Assembly: GCA_002189035.1 (NCBI GenBank)
Contig: CM007989.1
Coordinates: forward strand, 4,154,001 to 4,218,000
Length of the DNA: 64,000 nucleotides
Direction: 5' to 3'
From: Utricularia gibba
Taxonomy: Eukaryota > Streptophyta > Magnoliopsida > Lamiales > Lentibulariaceae
Shown here: positions 22,578-33,205 of the stretch, piece by piece
Layout: every line of letters begins with the position of its first letter
How positions within the stretch are numbered: position 1 is the first letter of the stretch
Made by a program: the position numbers and the translations under genes
The notes under the pieces: model-generated
The model's input: the letters and a program-made list of their open reading frames with translations, nothing else
The model's database searches: none
What the model was told of the DNA's origin: nothing

Positions 22578-24827
22578 AATGGGTAGGAGATCTAGTGAAC
22601 TAAACATCCCTTCCCTTCGCATTCGGTACTCAATCCCTGATGAGTACCAGCTTTCTCATGCTCGGGATACTGAAATCCCTTGGGGGTTGGTAAGGACCCC
22701 CTGCCTCCGTTCAGTCTCCTAATTCCACTTGCCTATTTCGAAAGCGGTTTACGCTTCTCTCTTCACCCTTTAATAGTCCGTTTTCTCTATACTTTTGCAA
22801 TTCCGATTTACTGTCTTGCCCCGAATTCCATATTCTGCTTTACCACTTTCCTTTTCTATTCAGCCGGTATGGATCCGGCTATGACTTTGGTAGACTTCTG
22901 TCATCTCTTCAAGATAGCCGTTCGTAAAGCTAAGTCCCCGATGGATGGCCGATCTCACTTTCAATTCCGCCGATTTGAAGATAACCCCAACTTTTTTGTT
23001 AAAGCCCCCGACACCCACCATGATTGGTGGTCTACTTTCGTTTGGATAGCTCCCCCTTTGGGTTCTCGGTGGAACTTCCCAGTCGATCCCCCAACTCCTT
23101 TCAGGATCAAAATCTTGGGTGCGTATCGGTCTTCTTCCGAATCTCGCGAAGTCCTTTATGAGAGGCTTAGTTGGGGCTCAGTTCGGTATGAGTCTCATGC
23201 CTTGATGTTCTCGGGTGAGTCGTTGAAAAGATCAGGTATTATCGGTCGTTCCCGAGACCTCCATTGGCCCGATATCATTCCTTTCGATGGCACTGATCCG
23301 AGGAGCCTTCCTCTTAGCCCCTCTTCACCCTTCCCTCTTGTTCCGGCTTCACCTCCAATTCCCCCACCTGTTCAAACCGGGGCCCCCAAGAAAAAGAAGA
23401 GGGTTAAGACAGTTGCGCACAAACCCTCAAAGAGGCAGAGAGGTAGTCGGGTTCAGCTTTCCCGAGTCTCAGAATCGGCACTATGCCTTATTGCTTTTCC
23501 TTCTTTCGTTTTCAGCTGAAGAGATGGTTCGGAGAAGCTCTCTGGAAGATTCGATGATGGTGCGGTTCTCCGCCGAGATGCAGAGGGCGCAAGAACCCGA
23601 GGATCCCTCTCCTGCACCAGTCTATCTCCTATTTAATAGTTACTGCGAATTCCCGATTATAACCCCCCCCCCCCCTTTTTTTTTGGTTTTTCTTTCAGGC
23701 TGATATGATTGGAGCTCAGTTGGATGCCGCTGATCCTTCCTCGGGGGAAGATCAAGTAGTGGAAGTCTCCGAGGCCCCGGAGTTGACTTCCCGTCCTTCA
23801 GCCGGAAAAGGGAAAGAGAAACTTCCTCCATCACCCGATCTCAGCGATACTCCTATTCTCGATGCAAGATTCTTTTCGGCTGGAGCTTCAACATCGGCTC
23901 TTCCAATCGAGTTACACGGGGATTCTGCCCTCGTAGAAGTAAGGGACAACCCGGTGCTTCCTCTACCCTCAGTTCCAGCTGAACTAAGAGGAATCCTGGA
24001 TAGAGCTATGTCTATTACCTCGGGTGTTCAGCCGGAGACGGTACTTGAAGGGATCTGGCAGGTACGTATCCCGTTTCCTCTTCTAAATTCTAATTAGTCG
24101 GTCCTTGACTAGAGATATTCTTTCAGGCTCTGACTCTTGGGTGGGGAATGGTTAGAGAGATTGGCTCTCAATCGGAGGAAGTCTCTCGACTTCGAGCCCA
24201 AGTTGTGGCTCAGAGCGCCCAGATAAAGTTGTTGGAGGAGGAGGGGAGTTCGCTGAAAACCGTTTTAGGGAAGTGCAGCCGCCAGGAGGAAGAACTGCAA
24301 AATGTGATCGAGGAAATGGGAAAGGCGGTTGACGACGCTCAATCAGAGAGAGAGGGCTTCAAAGTCCGATTTGAGGAGGCAGGAGCGGAGTTAGAGCATG
24401 CCAGGGCCGCATTTCAGCATTGGAGGCCGAATTACTTGATCAACAAGCATCTCGGCAGGTTCTTCTGGATGACTTTGTCAATTCGGTCTGTTTTGCCGAA
24501 CTCTCCGATATCTATGCAGGAGATTTAATCGGCTTACTTCTATACCGTCAGAGACGACAGTTCAGCCGGGAATTTGGGCTTTCAATCATGGATCCGTGCT
24601 TCGACAGGATAAACCCCCTGACGAAGGATGAGAACATGCTTGATGTTATCGCGGATACCTTCCAGGCCCCGGAGTTCGGGTTCGAAGCTGATCGGGAGCG
24701 ACTGATTTCGCTAATTCAGGCGAGGATAGGGCGAGAGAATGACGCCAAGTTGAGGGCAAGGATGAAACGGCATACCGGTTCCTCTGCCAATCCTCCCGAT
24801 AATCCCCCATCCCCTCCTGTATTTTAG
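22578..24827 (+). CDS. Antisense, intron-containing gene of the gypsy element (putative gypsy-type transposon domain plus coiled coil)
   Basis: This gene is on the strand opposite to gag-pol, between integrase and the 3' LTR. It starts MGRRSSELNIPSLRIRYSIP at 22578. It continues, after a one-base frame change in a G run near 22680-22690, with AYFESGLRFSLHPLIVRFL and LAPNSIFCF, which resembles the N-terminal region of the plant Transposase_28 (putative gypsy type transposon) family. Next come FHLFKIAVRKAK-type and WWSTFVWIAPPLGSRWNFPV segments, then a proline-rich, basic stretch (GAPKKKKRVKTVAHKPSKRQ). Likely introns: about 23445-23516, about 23621-23699, and 24061-24126, each with GT and a T-rich AG. 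The last exon is a long Glu/Gln-rich coiled coil (24148-24420), then after another one-base shift near 24405-24420 a C-terminal domain with FELSDIYAGDL-like sequence, stopping at 24827. Function unknown; family assignment moderate. The two frame changes mean this copy may be inactive. Confidence 0.65.
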
Positions 24828-25618
24828 TAGTTTTTGACTTGATGTTTTTCCCCCTACTGTGGGGCTTTTTTGATAATTTTGGTCTCCCGGTTCGGGATTT
24901 TCTTCTAATTTACTCTGTTTTTTTGCGCATCGCTTTTGCCTTTGGTGACGTTCACATTTCGGGGAAGCCCCGAGTTGGTTTTCTATGTCTATTACGTGCT
25001 TAGACTTGGAGATTCGCCTATGTTTTTATGATTCGGGGTGGATGCGTCCTCGCCAACCCTTTGATTGTGCTTTTTGATTTTAGTTTGCCTTAGTGTTTCC
25101 TCATGCGAGCTGAACCGCTGCTAGGGAAGTAGGCCGGAACCCCTCATGGGTTGAGCGACTTCCCCAATCCGAAAGGGCCCTCTTCTGGCCATACCCCATT
25201 GTTTTGAACATGGGGCGGATTTGTTTCGGGTGCTCTTGCCGCCTCGAGATTACGACAATAAGGTCAATACTTAAGGGCTTTTTGGGGCTTACGCGTGCGA
25301 TTTATATAAACCGGTGCCCGAATCGTACCAGGGCTTATTCTTGCTATTGATGCCTGGGTTGGTAGATCGCATATATATATCATGGGAGACCCCGAGTCGA
25401 CTTGATGTATCCCACAGGGGATCCCGATTTATGAGATTCGTCTGGGCTTACGTTACTTGGCCAGAGCTTTAAATCTTTGATGGTCTGCCTGGGCTTACGC
25501 AATTCGGCCAGGGCTTGTGTTTTGTTTTCCCATCTCCATTTCGGAGGAATTTATAGGTGCATGAGTGCTTTGGGGGAGAGAATGCCGAATCCTGTGACAG
25601 AGATTGATATTGAGTCGG
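24828..25618. other. Non-coding part of the gypsy element between antisense gene and integrase
   Basis: About 790 bp with repeated GGGCTTACG and GGCCAGGGCTT phrases, without a supported ORF on either strand. It lies between two convergent genes, the antisense gene and integrase, and probably holds their 3' ends. Confidence 0.55.
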
Positions 25619-26763
25619 TTAGGCGTAGAACTTCCTTAGATGGGATGCGTTCCACGACCTTGGGAGTTCCACGCCATCTAATTGTTCCAGGCGATATGCT
25701 CCTTTTCCGATCACCCTTGAAATCCGATAAGGGCCTTCCCAGTTGCGGTCTAATTTCCTAATGTGTCTTTGCGGTTGGACGCTTCGGAGCACCAAATCTC
25801 CCTCATGGAATTCCCTTAGGGATACCGAGTTGTTGTAACTTTTCTCCGTTCTTCTCTGATAAGCACCTAGTCGGCTATAGATGCTTCGTCGCTTCTCTTC
25901 CAACAGCTCCAATTCAAGTTTTCGGAGTTTAGTATTCTCTTCTTCATTATAATGCTCTACCCGGTAGCTCTTCAAGGTCAGTTCGATAGGGCATATGGCT
26001 TCTGAACCGTAAACCAATAAGAATGGGGACTCTTCCGTGGTGGTTTGAGGGGTAGTATGATATGACCACAGTAACTCATCTAAGCGATCTGCCCACGACC
26101 CCCAAAATCTTCGAGCTTAGTCTTCATACCTAATCGGAGCGTTCGGTTCATTACCTCTATGAGGCCATTGCTCTGCGGGTGATATACCGAGGTGAAGTTG
26201 TGCTTGACCGAATACTTATCCAGGAATGCATCCGTTTTTCCTCCGGCGAATTGAGTTATGTTATCAGTCACTAGTTCTCGAGGGATTCCAAACCAGATGA
26301 AGATGTTTTTCCACAGAAATCGGATAACGGTCTCCTTTGAAATCTTTGCCACGGCTTCAGCCTCTACCCACTTGGAAAAATACTCGACACCCACGATGAC
26401 GAATTTCCTTTGACCCGAGGTGTGGGGAAAAGGCCCCATTATATCCACCCCCCATCGGTCGAAGGGGCAGGAGAGTGGGAGAGAGGTTAGTTTGCTTACT
26501 GGTTTCCTCGGTATACTTGCATGGTATTGGCACACTTTGCACTTCTTCACCATATCGGTAATATCCTGCTTCATAGTTGGTCAGTAGTACCCGGTTCTTA
26601 GAACTTTCCGGCATAAGGATCGTATTCCTATATGGCTGCCGCATTCACCCTCATGTAGATCGGTTATGAGTTCTTGAGAATGCTTTGCCCCGATACACCT
26701 CAATAAGGGTCCATCTAAGGATTTGCGATAGAGAATTCCATTCACTAACGTATACCTCTTCAC
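25619..26763 (-). pseudogene. gypsy integrase
   Basis: Reading down from 26763: the HHCC zinc-binding region (HEGECGSHIGIRSL, then KKCKVCQ), then the catalytic core with WGVDIMGPFP (first Asp), LVTDNITQFAG (second Asp) and SNGLIEVMNRTL (Glu). The C-terminal part (WEGPYRISRVIGKGAYRLEQ, ending ASHLRKFYA) stops at 25619. The usual E-N of the last catalytic motif reads E-V here. The region is split into three ORFs by frame breaks near 26575 and between 26017 and 26080. The integrase inserts cDNA into the genome. Confidence 0.88.
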
Positions 26764-26775
26764 GCTAGTCTCTAA

Positions 26776-27375
26776 CTATCGGGCATTCGGCTTATCAGGT
26801 GGGGTTTTCTCATTTTGTAAATACCGGATGTAGGGCATCGTCCAGTCATCAAGGGGACTCAGTTGTGGAGAGATATCGTTTCCCGGTTGTTGTGTGATAT
26901 GATTTACGGCTCGTAGGCTCACCGAAGGTCGGTCCCGCAACCGAATTGTCACACTTCCTTCCCTTAACTCGTGAAACCCTGCTGCGAATCGGGCGAGGCT
27001 ATCTGCGGACCCATTTTTCTCACGTGCTACGTGTGATAGGGTGAACTCCTTGAAGGTTTTAGCCAAGTCCTTCACCTGGGCACGGTACAGAGCCATGAGG
27101 GAGTCATGGGTTTCGTATTCTCCCGAAAACTGCCCTTGCACAAGTCGCGAATCGGTGTAAACATCGAGTTCTGCCACTCCTAGCTCCTTGGCAATTTTCA
27201 TTCCCTCAATCAGGGCTTCATATTCGGCCACATTGTTAGAGGCAGGGAATAAGAATTTCACCGTAATATAAATATGCTCTCCTTCTCGGGTCTTAATGTC
27301 TATTCCTCCTCCGGCACCGTTGTATGTTGAGCCATCCACTTGCATAGCCATCGGTCGTTGGCTTCCATGAAACAA
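26776..27375 (-). pseudogene. Second (archaeal-type) RNase H of the gypsy element
   Basis: The ORF has the archaeal-type RNase H signature: VDGSTYNGAGGG (first Asp), NNVAEYEALIEGMKIAKELG (Glu), DVYTDSRLVQGQ (second Asp) and HVAREKNGSADSLARFA (last His/Asp region). A second RNase H of this kind downstream of the normal one marks the Tat lineage. Known only as a degrading activity on RNA-DNA hybrids; its specific role in these elements is unclear. Confidence 0.85.
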
Positions 27376-27523
27376 TCTATAGGCCAGGTCATTTCGACCA
27401 CAAAATCAGCAAGAGGTTGGGCCTTGATTGTTGTTCTCGACTTAAACTCAATATCCATTATGCTTAATTCAACTGCCCATTTGGCAACCCTTCCGGAAAT
27501 CTCTGGACGAGACAGGATGTTCT

Positions 27524-28566
27524 TCAGAGGCTGATTGTGAATACCACAATGTGCCGATCTTGGAAATATGACCTCAATTTGGTGGCTGCCATCTTTAGAG
27601 CCAAGATGAATTTCTCTGTCACTGTATAGCGGGTTTCGGCCGGTAACAAAACTTTGCTTACATAATACACCGGCAAATGACTATTTGCCGAGATGGTTGT
27701 CAAGACTGCATTGACTGCGACGAGCGATATAGACAGATATAGTCCTAAGGGCTCCCCTGCTTTCGGAGCCACAAGAAGCAGGAGTGATGAGAGGTATTCC
27801 TTGAGTTTCTCAAAAGCAATCTGGCAATCCTCGTTCCATTCTAAAGTACTTCCCTTTCGCAAGACCTTGAAGAAGGATGCCGACTTATCGGCTGACTGAG
27901 ATATGAAACGGCTGAGGGCAGCCAATTTACCCGTGAGGCTCTGGTATTCCTTGATTGTCCTCGAAGGTTGCATTTCGCATATTGCCTTAATCTTCTCGGG
28001 TCAGCCTCGATTCCTCTCTCCGATATGTAATACCCAAGGAATTTTCCACTTTGCACCCCGAAACAACATTTCAATGGGTTGAGCTTTAACCCGTATGACC
28101 GACATAAAGAGAAACACGAATCCAAATACGCTAAATGGTCTTCTTCATTCATAGATTTCACGATCATATCGTCCACATACACCTCCATTGAGGTACTGAT
28201 TTCAGAAGAGAATATTTTATTTACCAACCTCTGGTAAGTCGCCCCAACGTTCTTCAATCCGAAAGGCATTGCCACGTAGCAGTAAACTCCATCCTTAGTG
28301 TAGAAGGTGGTTTTCGGTTGGTCTTTCTCGGCCACGAAAATTTGATGATACCCCGAATAGGCATCCATGGTGCTAAGAAATCGGGATCCGGCAATGGCGT
28401 CCACTAGCTTGTCGATCTTTGGCAAAGGATAAGGGTCCCTTTCGCAGCAGGCGTTGAGGTCGGTGAAGTCAATGCACATCCTCCATTTTCCCCCGGGCTT
28501 CAGGACGACGACCGGGTTGGCTACCCATTCGGAGTAATGGATCTCCTTCACATAACCAGCTTCCAA
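27524..28566 (-). pseudogene. gypsy reverse transcriptase and first RNase H
   Basis: The RT has the gypsy motif series: VVLKPGGKWRMCIDFTDLN, PYPLPKIDKLVDAIAG, STMDAYSGYHQI, MPFGLKNVGATYQRL and the catalytic VYVDDMIVKS. The thumb and connection include GLKLNPLKCCFGVQSGKFLG. The RT ORF stops at 27841; the RNase H part continues in an overlapping ORF in another frame (27524-27973; SLVAVNAVLTTISA, VYYVSKVLLPAETRYT), so one frameshift lies near 27950. The copy is not translatable as one polyprotein. Confidence 0.9.
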
Positions 28567-29171
28567 GAGCTCTCTTGTTTTTTCTTTGATAATTTGGCAC
28601 TTTTCCTCTGAGAAATGTCGTTGCTTCTGCCGAATCGGTTTTGCCCCGGGTAGGTATCAATGTGATGTTCGGCGACGGATCGATCAATGCCTACAAAATC
28701 CGCAGCAGTCCAGGAAAAAATATCGGTGTTCTTCATCAAAAGTTCAACTAACCTTTTCTCGAATCTAGCGTCTAGATTGGCACCGACGCGGGTGGCTTTC
28801 TGCGCATCTTCTGGTATTAGTTGCATCGACTTGTACCCTACTGGTTCCATCGCTTGTCTAGGGGGTTCCTTTTCTACCATCATTACTCTCGACTTCTTCA
28901 TGCAGGGGTCCCGACAAGAAGATACATAACAGGATCGGGCGGTGGATTGGTCGATACCCATCGTGCAAATGCCCTTCGATGTTGGGAATTTGATTTTCAA
29001 ATGCACAGTGGAGGATAACATACCGAATTGGTTGATGCCGGGTCGCCCGAGGATGATGTTGTACGAGATCTCTGAATCCAGGATTAAGAATTCCAACCTT
29101 TCGGTTCGGCTCCGCCCTGCCACTCCGAATGTTACGGGCAGGGTTATTTTCCCGATAGTTTGCACGGCCCG

Positions 29172-29516
29172 CTAGTCGAATGCGTATAACTCCATGCGCA
29201 CATGACGAATATTTCCCTCGTTAGATGATGCCAGTAACTCGGCCACTTCCTTCTTCATGATGTTGCATGAGGATCCTTGATCGACAAGAATCCTCCTTAC
29301 CTTGGTGCTCCCACACATTCCTGACACCACCAAGGGCTCATCTCTCGCGGCTGGGCCAACCGGGTCATCTCTGCTGGAGATGCTGATCTCTTCCTTTTCC
29401 CAAGCAGCTTTCTCAGTCGGATCATTTCCGATTTCGAAAACTTCTCTTCTGACTTCATCCAAATATCTCTTCCTTTCCTTTCCGGACACATCCATCTCGG
29501 TTCCTCCAGATATCAT
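29172..29516 (-). pseudogene. gypsy aspartic protease region
   Basis: The active-site segment RRILVDQGSSCNIM matches the plant gypsy protease pattern (V-D-x-G-S-S). A following ORF at 28548-29165 carries the rest of the protease and the spacer into RT (SYNIILGRPGINQFG). Frame breaks separate it from gag and RT. Confidence 0.82.
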
Positions 29517-31041
29517 ATGGATTTCCCGAATATAGGGGGACTACCTTGCATTTGATGGGCACTCCGTGAACTTTCCGGTATGTCTTGTCCTTCTCCAAGA
29601 TTCGGTTCCCTGTTGGCTCGCGAGTTCGCCATCCCCGGTTTCGGAGAGAATTTCAGATATCGGTTCTCCTCGTTCCCCGTTCGCTCGTTACGTCCTCTTT
29701 TCCGGTCCATCATTGATGTGGGGTTCCGCATCGCGTTGTTCATCCCTCGACCAGCATGATACTGCTCAATCATCCTCTTCATCAATCGGCAGTGAGCAGT
29801 ATCATGCCCGGTGGTCTTGTGTATTTCGCAGCAGGCATTTGTTCTGGTTGGTTCCACCTGATATACTTCACGGCACTTATTCGGCCTGGGTCCCCGGTTA
29901 AGTTGGGTCTCCTGCTGTGGGACTGGACGAATCTCCATGCGGCTTTTCATCTCGGCCCTGAGGTCGTCATCCACTCGGATGTACTTCATGATTTTCCTTA
30001 GCAATTCTCCGAGATTCTTTGGTGGGGACTTCGATAGGCTATGTCCCAATTTCGACGTTCCTAAGGCCCGCTTCATTATTTCCACCCTTTCTTTTAAATC
30101 CAATTGGACATCTTGCGCCAAGCAGTTGAATCGATCGATGAATCTTCGCAAGCTCTCTTTTCGGTGGTCATACCGAATAGAGTATAGTGATGCCTTCGAA
30201 GGTGCTTCAATGTTAACAGCGTATCGGGTAGTGAAGAGCAGTATTAATTCCCGATAAGATGCCACGCTGCATGGTTCCAACTGTTTAAACCAAGTCTTCG
30301 CTCCTTTCTGGAGCGAGCAAGCAAACAGCTTACACTTCATGGCCTCTGAATGTCGAACTGTGGACATCCTCATATCGAAGTCGGTTACATGCGATATGGG
30401 GTCCCCTTTTTCGTCATACGTGGGTAATCCGTCCGGGACCCTAAATCCTCTCTCGGGCTCTTCTCCGACTAAATCGTCCGAGAAAGGGTCAAAATGTAGC
30501 ATTGTGGTTCCAGCTGCTCCCTCAACTCCACTCTTCAAGGCCAAAGCAATATCGATCAAAACATCTCCTCTTCCAGTGGATACGTTCTGATCGAAAACGT
30601 CCCTGAAGCCTCTATCCTCTCTTCTTCCTGCCAACGTCCGCTTGTCGATAAACCTTTTCCTTTCGCGGATTTGGTCTAACTCTCTTTTCAACTCTTTTTC
30701 TCTTTCTTCCAAGATTTTGCTAGTCATGTTCTCCCTGTCAGTTCCTGGCTCATACACGACTTGGTTGCGCCTCTTTCTCCGCAGCATTTCCTCCTCGGTT
30801 TCGGATTCAGTCTCCGTATCTGGGGGTACTCCGAAATAAGAGGTTGCTTCCCTGTTTGTGGTGCAGTTTCAGGTGTTCTCTCCTAGGCGTTGGAGTTGAG
30901 ACCTGAAGGTTCCCGGAGGTCGGTAAGGATTTCCGTTAGTAGGGCCTTCAGTTGCTCCCTGCTAGTGATCATAAGGCCGGGATCTCGAGCGTCGGCACTT
31001 CTGTCATGAGCCGAGTCGGTGGCTGTGCTATTTTCCGCCAT
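29513..31041 (-). pseudogene. gypsy gag
   Basis: The likely start is ATG 31041 (MAENSTATDSAHDRS). A stop near 30887 and a one-base shift near 30835 break the N-terminal part; the main frame then runs from 30787 to 29513. It carries the retrotransposon gag region (HVTDFDMRMSTVRHSEAMKC, KTWFKQLEPCSVASYREL, HRKESLRRFIDRFN) and a zinc knuckle-like CEIHKTTGHDTAHC, in which the second cysteine is histidine as in many Tat gags. Gag forms the particle that packages element RNA. Confidence 0.88.
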
Positions 31042-31093
31042 GACTCGTGATTAGCGAGTGGCTCCTGTGGGTTTAATGGGACTGTGGAACGTA

Positions 31094-31111
31094 GCCCCAC
31101 GGTGGGCGCCA
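31094..31111 (-). other. Candidate primer-binding site of the gypsy element
   Basis: On the minus strand, four bases inside the 5' LTR, the sequence TGGCGCCCACCGTGGGGC is found. TGGCGCC at this position is common in Tat-lineage elements as the tRNA primer site; I cannot name the tRNA with certainty. Confidence 0.7.
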
Positions 31112-31115
31112 AATA

Positions 31116-31647
31116 TGTTATGGGTGAAATCGGTATTCGGTGAGAGGCCGATTTTAGGTGATAGGCGTGGTCGGGAATGCCACACTTAGTCACCTTCTTC
31201 ACGTCTAGTACGATTAAAATAGAAGTGAACATGGATTTTTTACGTGGAAACCGCCGGAGAGCGGAAAAACCACGGAGCTACCGGAGCTCGCCGGAAAAGA
31301 GTTTCACTAGGTGGAGGTCGCGAAAAAGGAGAATACAATTTGAAGAAATCTTTTTTTGAGTCCAACCCCTTTCTTGTCATCATTCCGTCTATTTATAGGA
31401 GAGCTCACTCTAACCGAATTCTAGTGTCTGCAAACATTGGTTGCTTTCTGCTCCTGCTATACGATCTCGCTTTTCAAATATCGGCCGCCTGTTATGCCGT
31501 AATTCGGCCGCTTATCAGGCTGTGTCATATGGCCATACCTGTCAAATTTCTGACAGACGTCGATCTGTCGTCTGGCATTATCCCCTTGGGATCTCTTTTG
31601 GCAGCCTTTTAGGAACCGATTACCCTTGGCCGATTTTTCCCTTATCA
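31116..31647 (-). repeat. 5' LTR (right copy) of the gypsy element
   Basis: A 532-bp direct repeat of 21573-22104 without gaps, followed by target duplicate ATCAA at 31648-31652. Confidence 0.93.
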
Positions 31648-31836
31648 ATCAAAAAATTTTAAAAACTCAAATTTAGAACGGACAATTTCGTTTGTTATTT
31701 TATGTTTTTTTTTCTAGTCAGTTGTGTCTCGCAAAAAAACCACGGTACTGTACTGTCCAAAAGACGAGGCAAAATATTAACTCACGCGAGTATGTGCGTG
31801 AGGTTGCTCTCTCAAAAAAATTCGACAGGTTACTTT

Positions 31837-31888
31837 GTCCCACATCGGAAGTTAGAAGTATATGGGCTTCTCTCACAATAGTTATAAT
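31837..31888 (+). promoter_or_regulatory. U2 snRNA promoter: USE and TATA box
   Basis: The plant snRNA upstream sequence element GTCCCACATCG is at 31837-31847 and a TATA box (TTATAAT) at about 31883-31888. The 35-bp spacing is that of RNA polymerase II snRNA genes; polymerase III types have a shorter gap. RNA start follows about 26 bp later. Confidence 0.9.
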
Positions 31889-31913
31889 CTGATGACCTTC
31901 GGGCTAAAAACTC

Positions 31914-32113
31914 ATACCTTTCTCGGCCTTTTGGCTAAGATCAAGTGTAGTATCTGTTCTTATCAATTTAATATCTGATACGTGGGCCAATGGCCCACAC
32001 GATATTAAATTAATTTTTATCGGGGGGAGGGTCCAATGGGTCAGCTTGCTGGCTCGGGCTCTCACGCGTCGCCATTGTGTTGCACTACTGCTCTGGCCTG
32101 GCGTACCCCTCCC
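31914..32113 (+). ncRNA. U2: U2 spliceosomal snRNA
   Basis: The RNA begins ATACCTTTCTCGGCCTTTTG, the nearly invariant U2 5' end, followed by the branch-point recognition segment GTGTAGTATCTGTTC. A TTTAATATCTGATA hairpin region, the GTGGGCCAATGGCCCAC stem (stem IIb) and an Sm-type site (AATTTTTATCG) follow. It ends in the GC-rich stem III/IV region GCCTGGCGTACCCCTCCC. Length about 200 nt matches plant U2. U2 pairs with the intron branch site in the spliceosome. USE, TATA and 3' box are all present, so the gene looks functional. The mature 3' end may differ by one or two bases. Confidence 0.95.
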
Positions 32114-32125
32114 AACCGAGTCCAA
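32113..32125 (+). terminator. snRNA 3' box
   Basis: CAACCGAGTCCAA fits the plant snRNA 3'-end signal CA-N(3-10)-AGTNNAA directly after the U2 coding part. Confidence 0.8.
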
Positions 32126-33205
32126 AATTTCATATTTTGTGCGTAAAATCGCGCACTTTGCATGGATTTTACTCTTCATTAAGCCTTAATAAAACTCAAG
32201 GTCAAGGTGGGGTTCGGTTCACAAAAGCTCTATGGTTTGTGAATATCTAATCACATTCACTTATTTATTTACTTGGTTGTAATCATTATTATTTGAGTTT
32301 TTTTATTACTCAAGACAACCCTTTTTTTCATTGCCACTTTGAGCTCCATTTCCTTCTTCATCATTGCTTTTCTTATTAACAGGATGGGTATTAAAGCCAA
32401 TGTCACTCAGGTTTGTCTAACCTTCTTCTTCTTTTTTCAGAAACTTATATAGAAAAAAATTGAATATGGGTGGCCTTAGGAATTAGTGAAAGTCGATCAC
32501 CTTTCCCTTTCTGAAGAACTAGACTCGTCACAGCTTATTTACTTGTGGGCTTGTCATGTATGAGAGCAGCCACATTTCTTCAATCGGATACAGAGTATTC
32601 CCAGGTGGTGGGTGTCTTCGGATACACGTAGTGCACTGTAGTTGATCAAATGCTGTTTTACCCAAGCTGATATCACCCGCGATACGAAATTCGTAATAGG
32701 TGCAGCAGTTGGCGACAGAATGTATTCCAGGTGAATGCAATGGATTTAGATCACCTCCATTCTTTTTCTGCAATCGGATTATCATCTCCTGCATCTTGTT
32801 TTTTCTAAACTTCTTAATCTGCAGGTTGGCCAAGGACAGCTGGGTCCTTATTTGGGGAGTAACTGTGAAAAATACCCACAGCATACGTATTTTCGGATCA
32901 TGGAAATGATCTTGGGAGTTTCAAGACGTGAAGGGAAACCCCACCGAGGTGCACAGACGAGCCATGGCTCTGGATTAGTTCGTGGAGTATGCTGTGGATC
33001 ACAACTCACGTTCCAAGAGATAGCTCCATGTTTTTTTCATCATTCTGTGGTGCTGACATGAATGAAGCTTGACAAGTAGCCGGCAACAAGTTCCTGTATT
33101 TTTCATATTCTAAACTGAAGAATAATACAATACATAGGCTGTGTTTGCTATTCGGTAAGATGCTTGTTTGAAGCAAACTACGCAAGAAGACTCCAGGCTA
33201 TCTTT
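32126..33205. other. Unassigned region, possible decayed gene fragment
   Basis: This stretch has a less AT-rich, gene-like texture on the plus strand, with T-rich acceptor-like sites (for example before GATGGGTATTAAAGCC near 32380 and before GTTGGCCAAGG near 32824). Reading frames are short (for example 32852-33061) and have stops. I cannot match it to a family. It includes the 3' flank of the J-domain gene on the minus strand at its right end. Confidence 0.35.

Larger units (their letters stand above)
21573..31647 (-). mobile_element. Ty3/gypsy LTR retrotransposon, Tat-type, with extra antisense gene
   Basis: This 10,075-bp element is bounded by two LTRs of exactly 532 bp (21573-22104 and 31116-31647) and by the 5-bp target duplication ATCAA (21568-21572 and 31648-31652). 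Its genes run on the minus strand in the gypsy order gag, protease, RT, RNase H, a second RNase H, integrase. The second (archaeal-type) RNase H and an additional gene between integrase and the 3' LTR are hallmarks of the Tat lineage (Tat/Ogre/Retand). By hand alignment the LTRs differ at about 18 of 532 sites, so it is younger than the copia element. Gag and pol are interrupted by stops and frameshifts. Confidence 0.94.
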
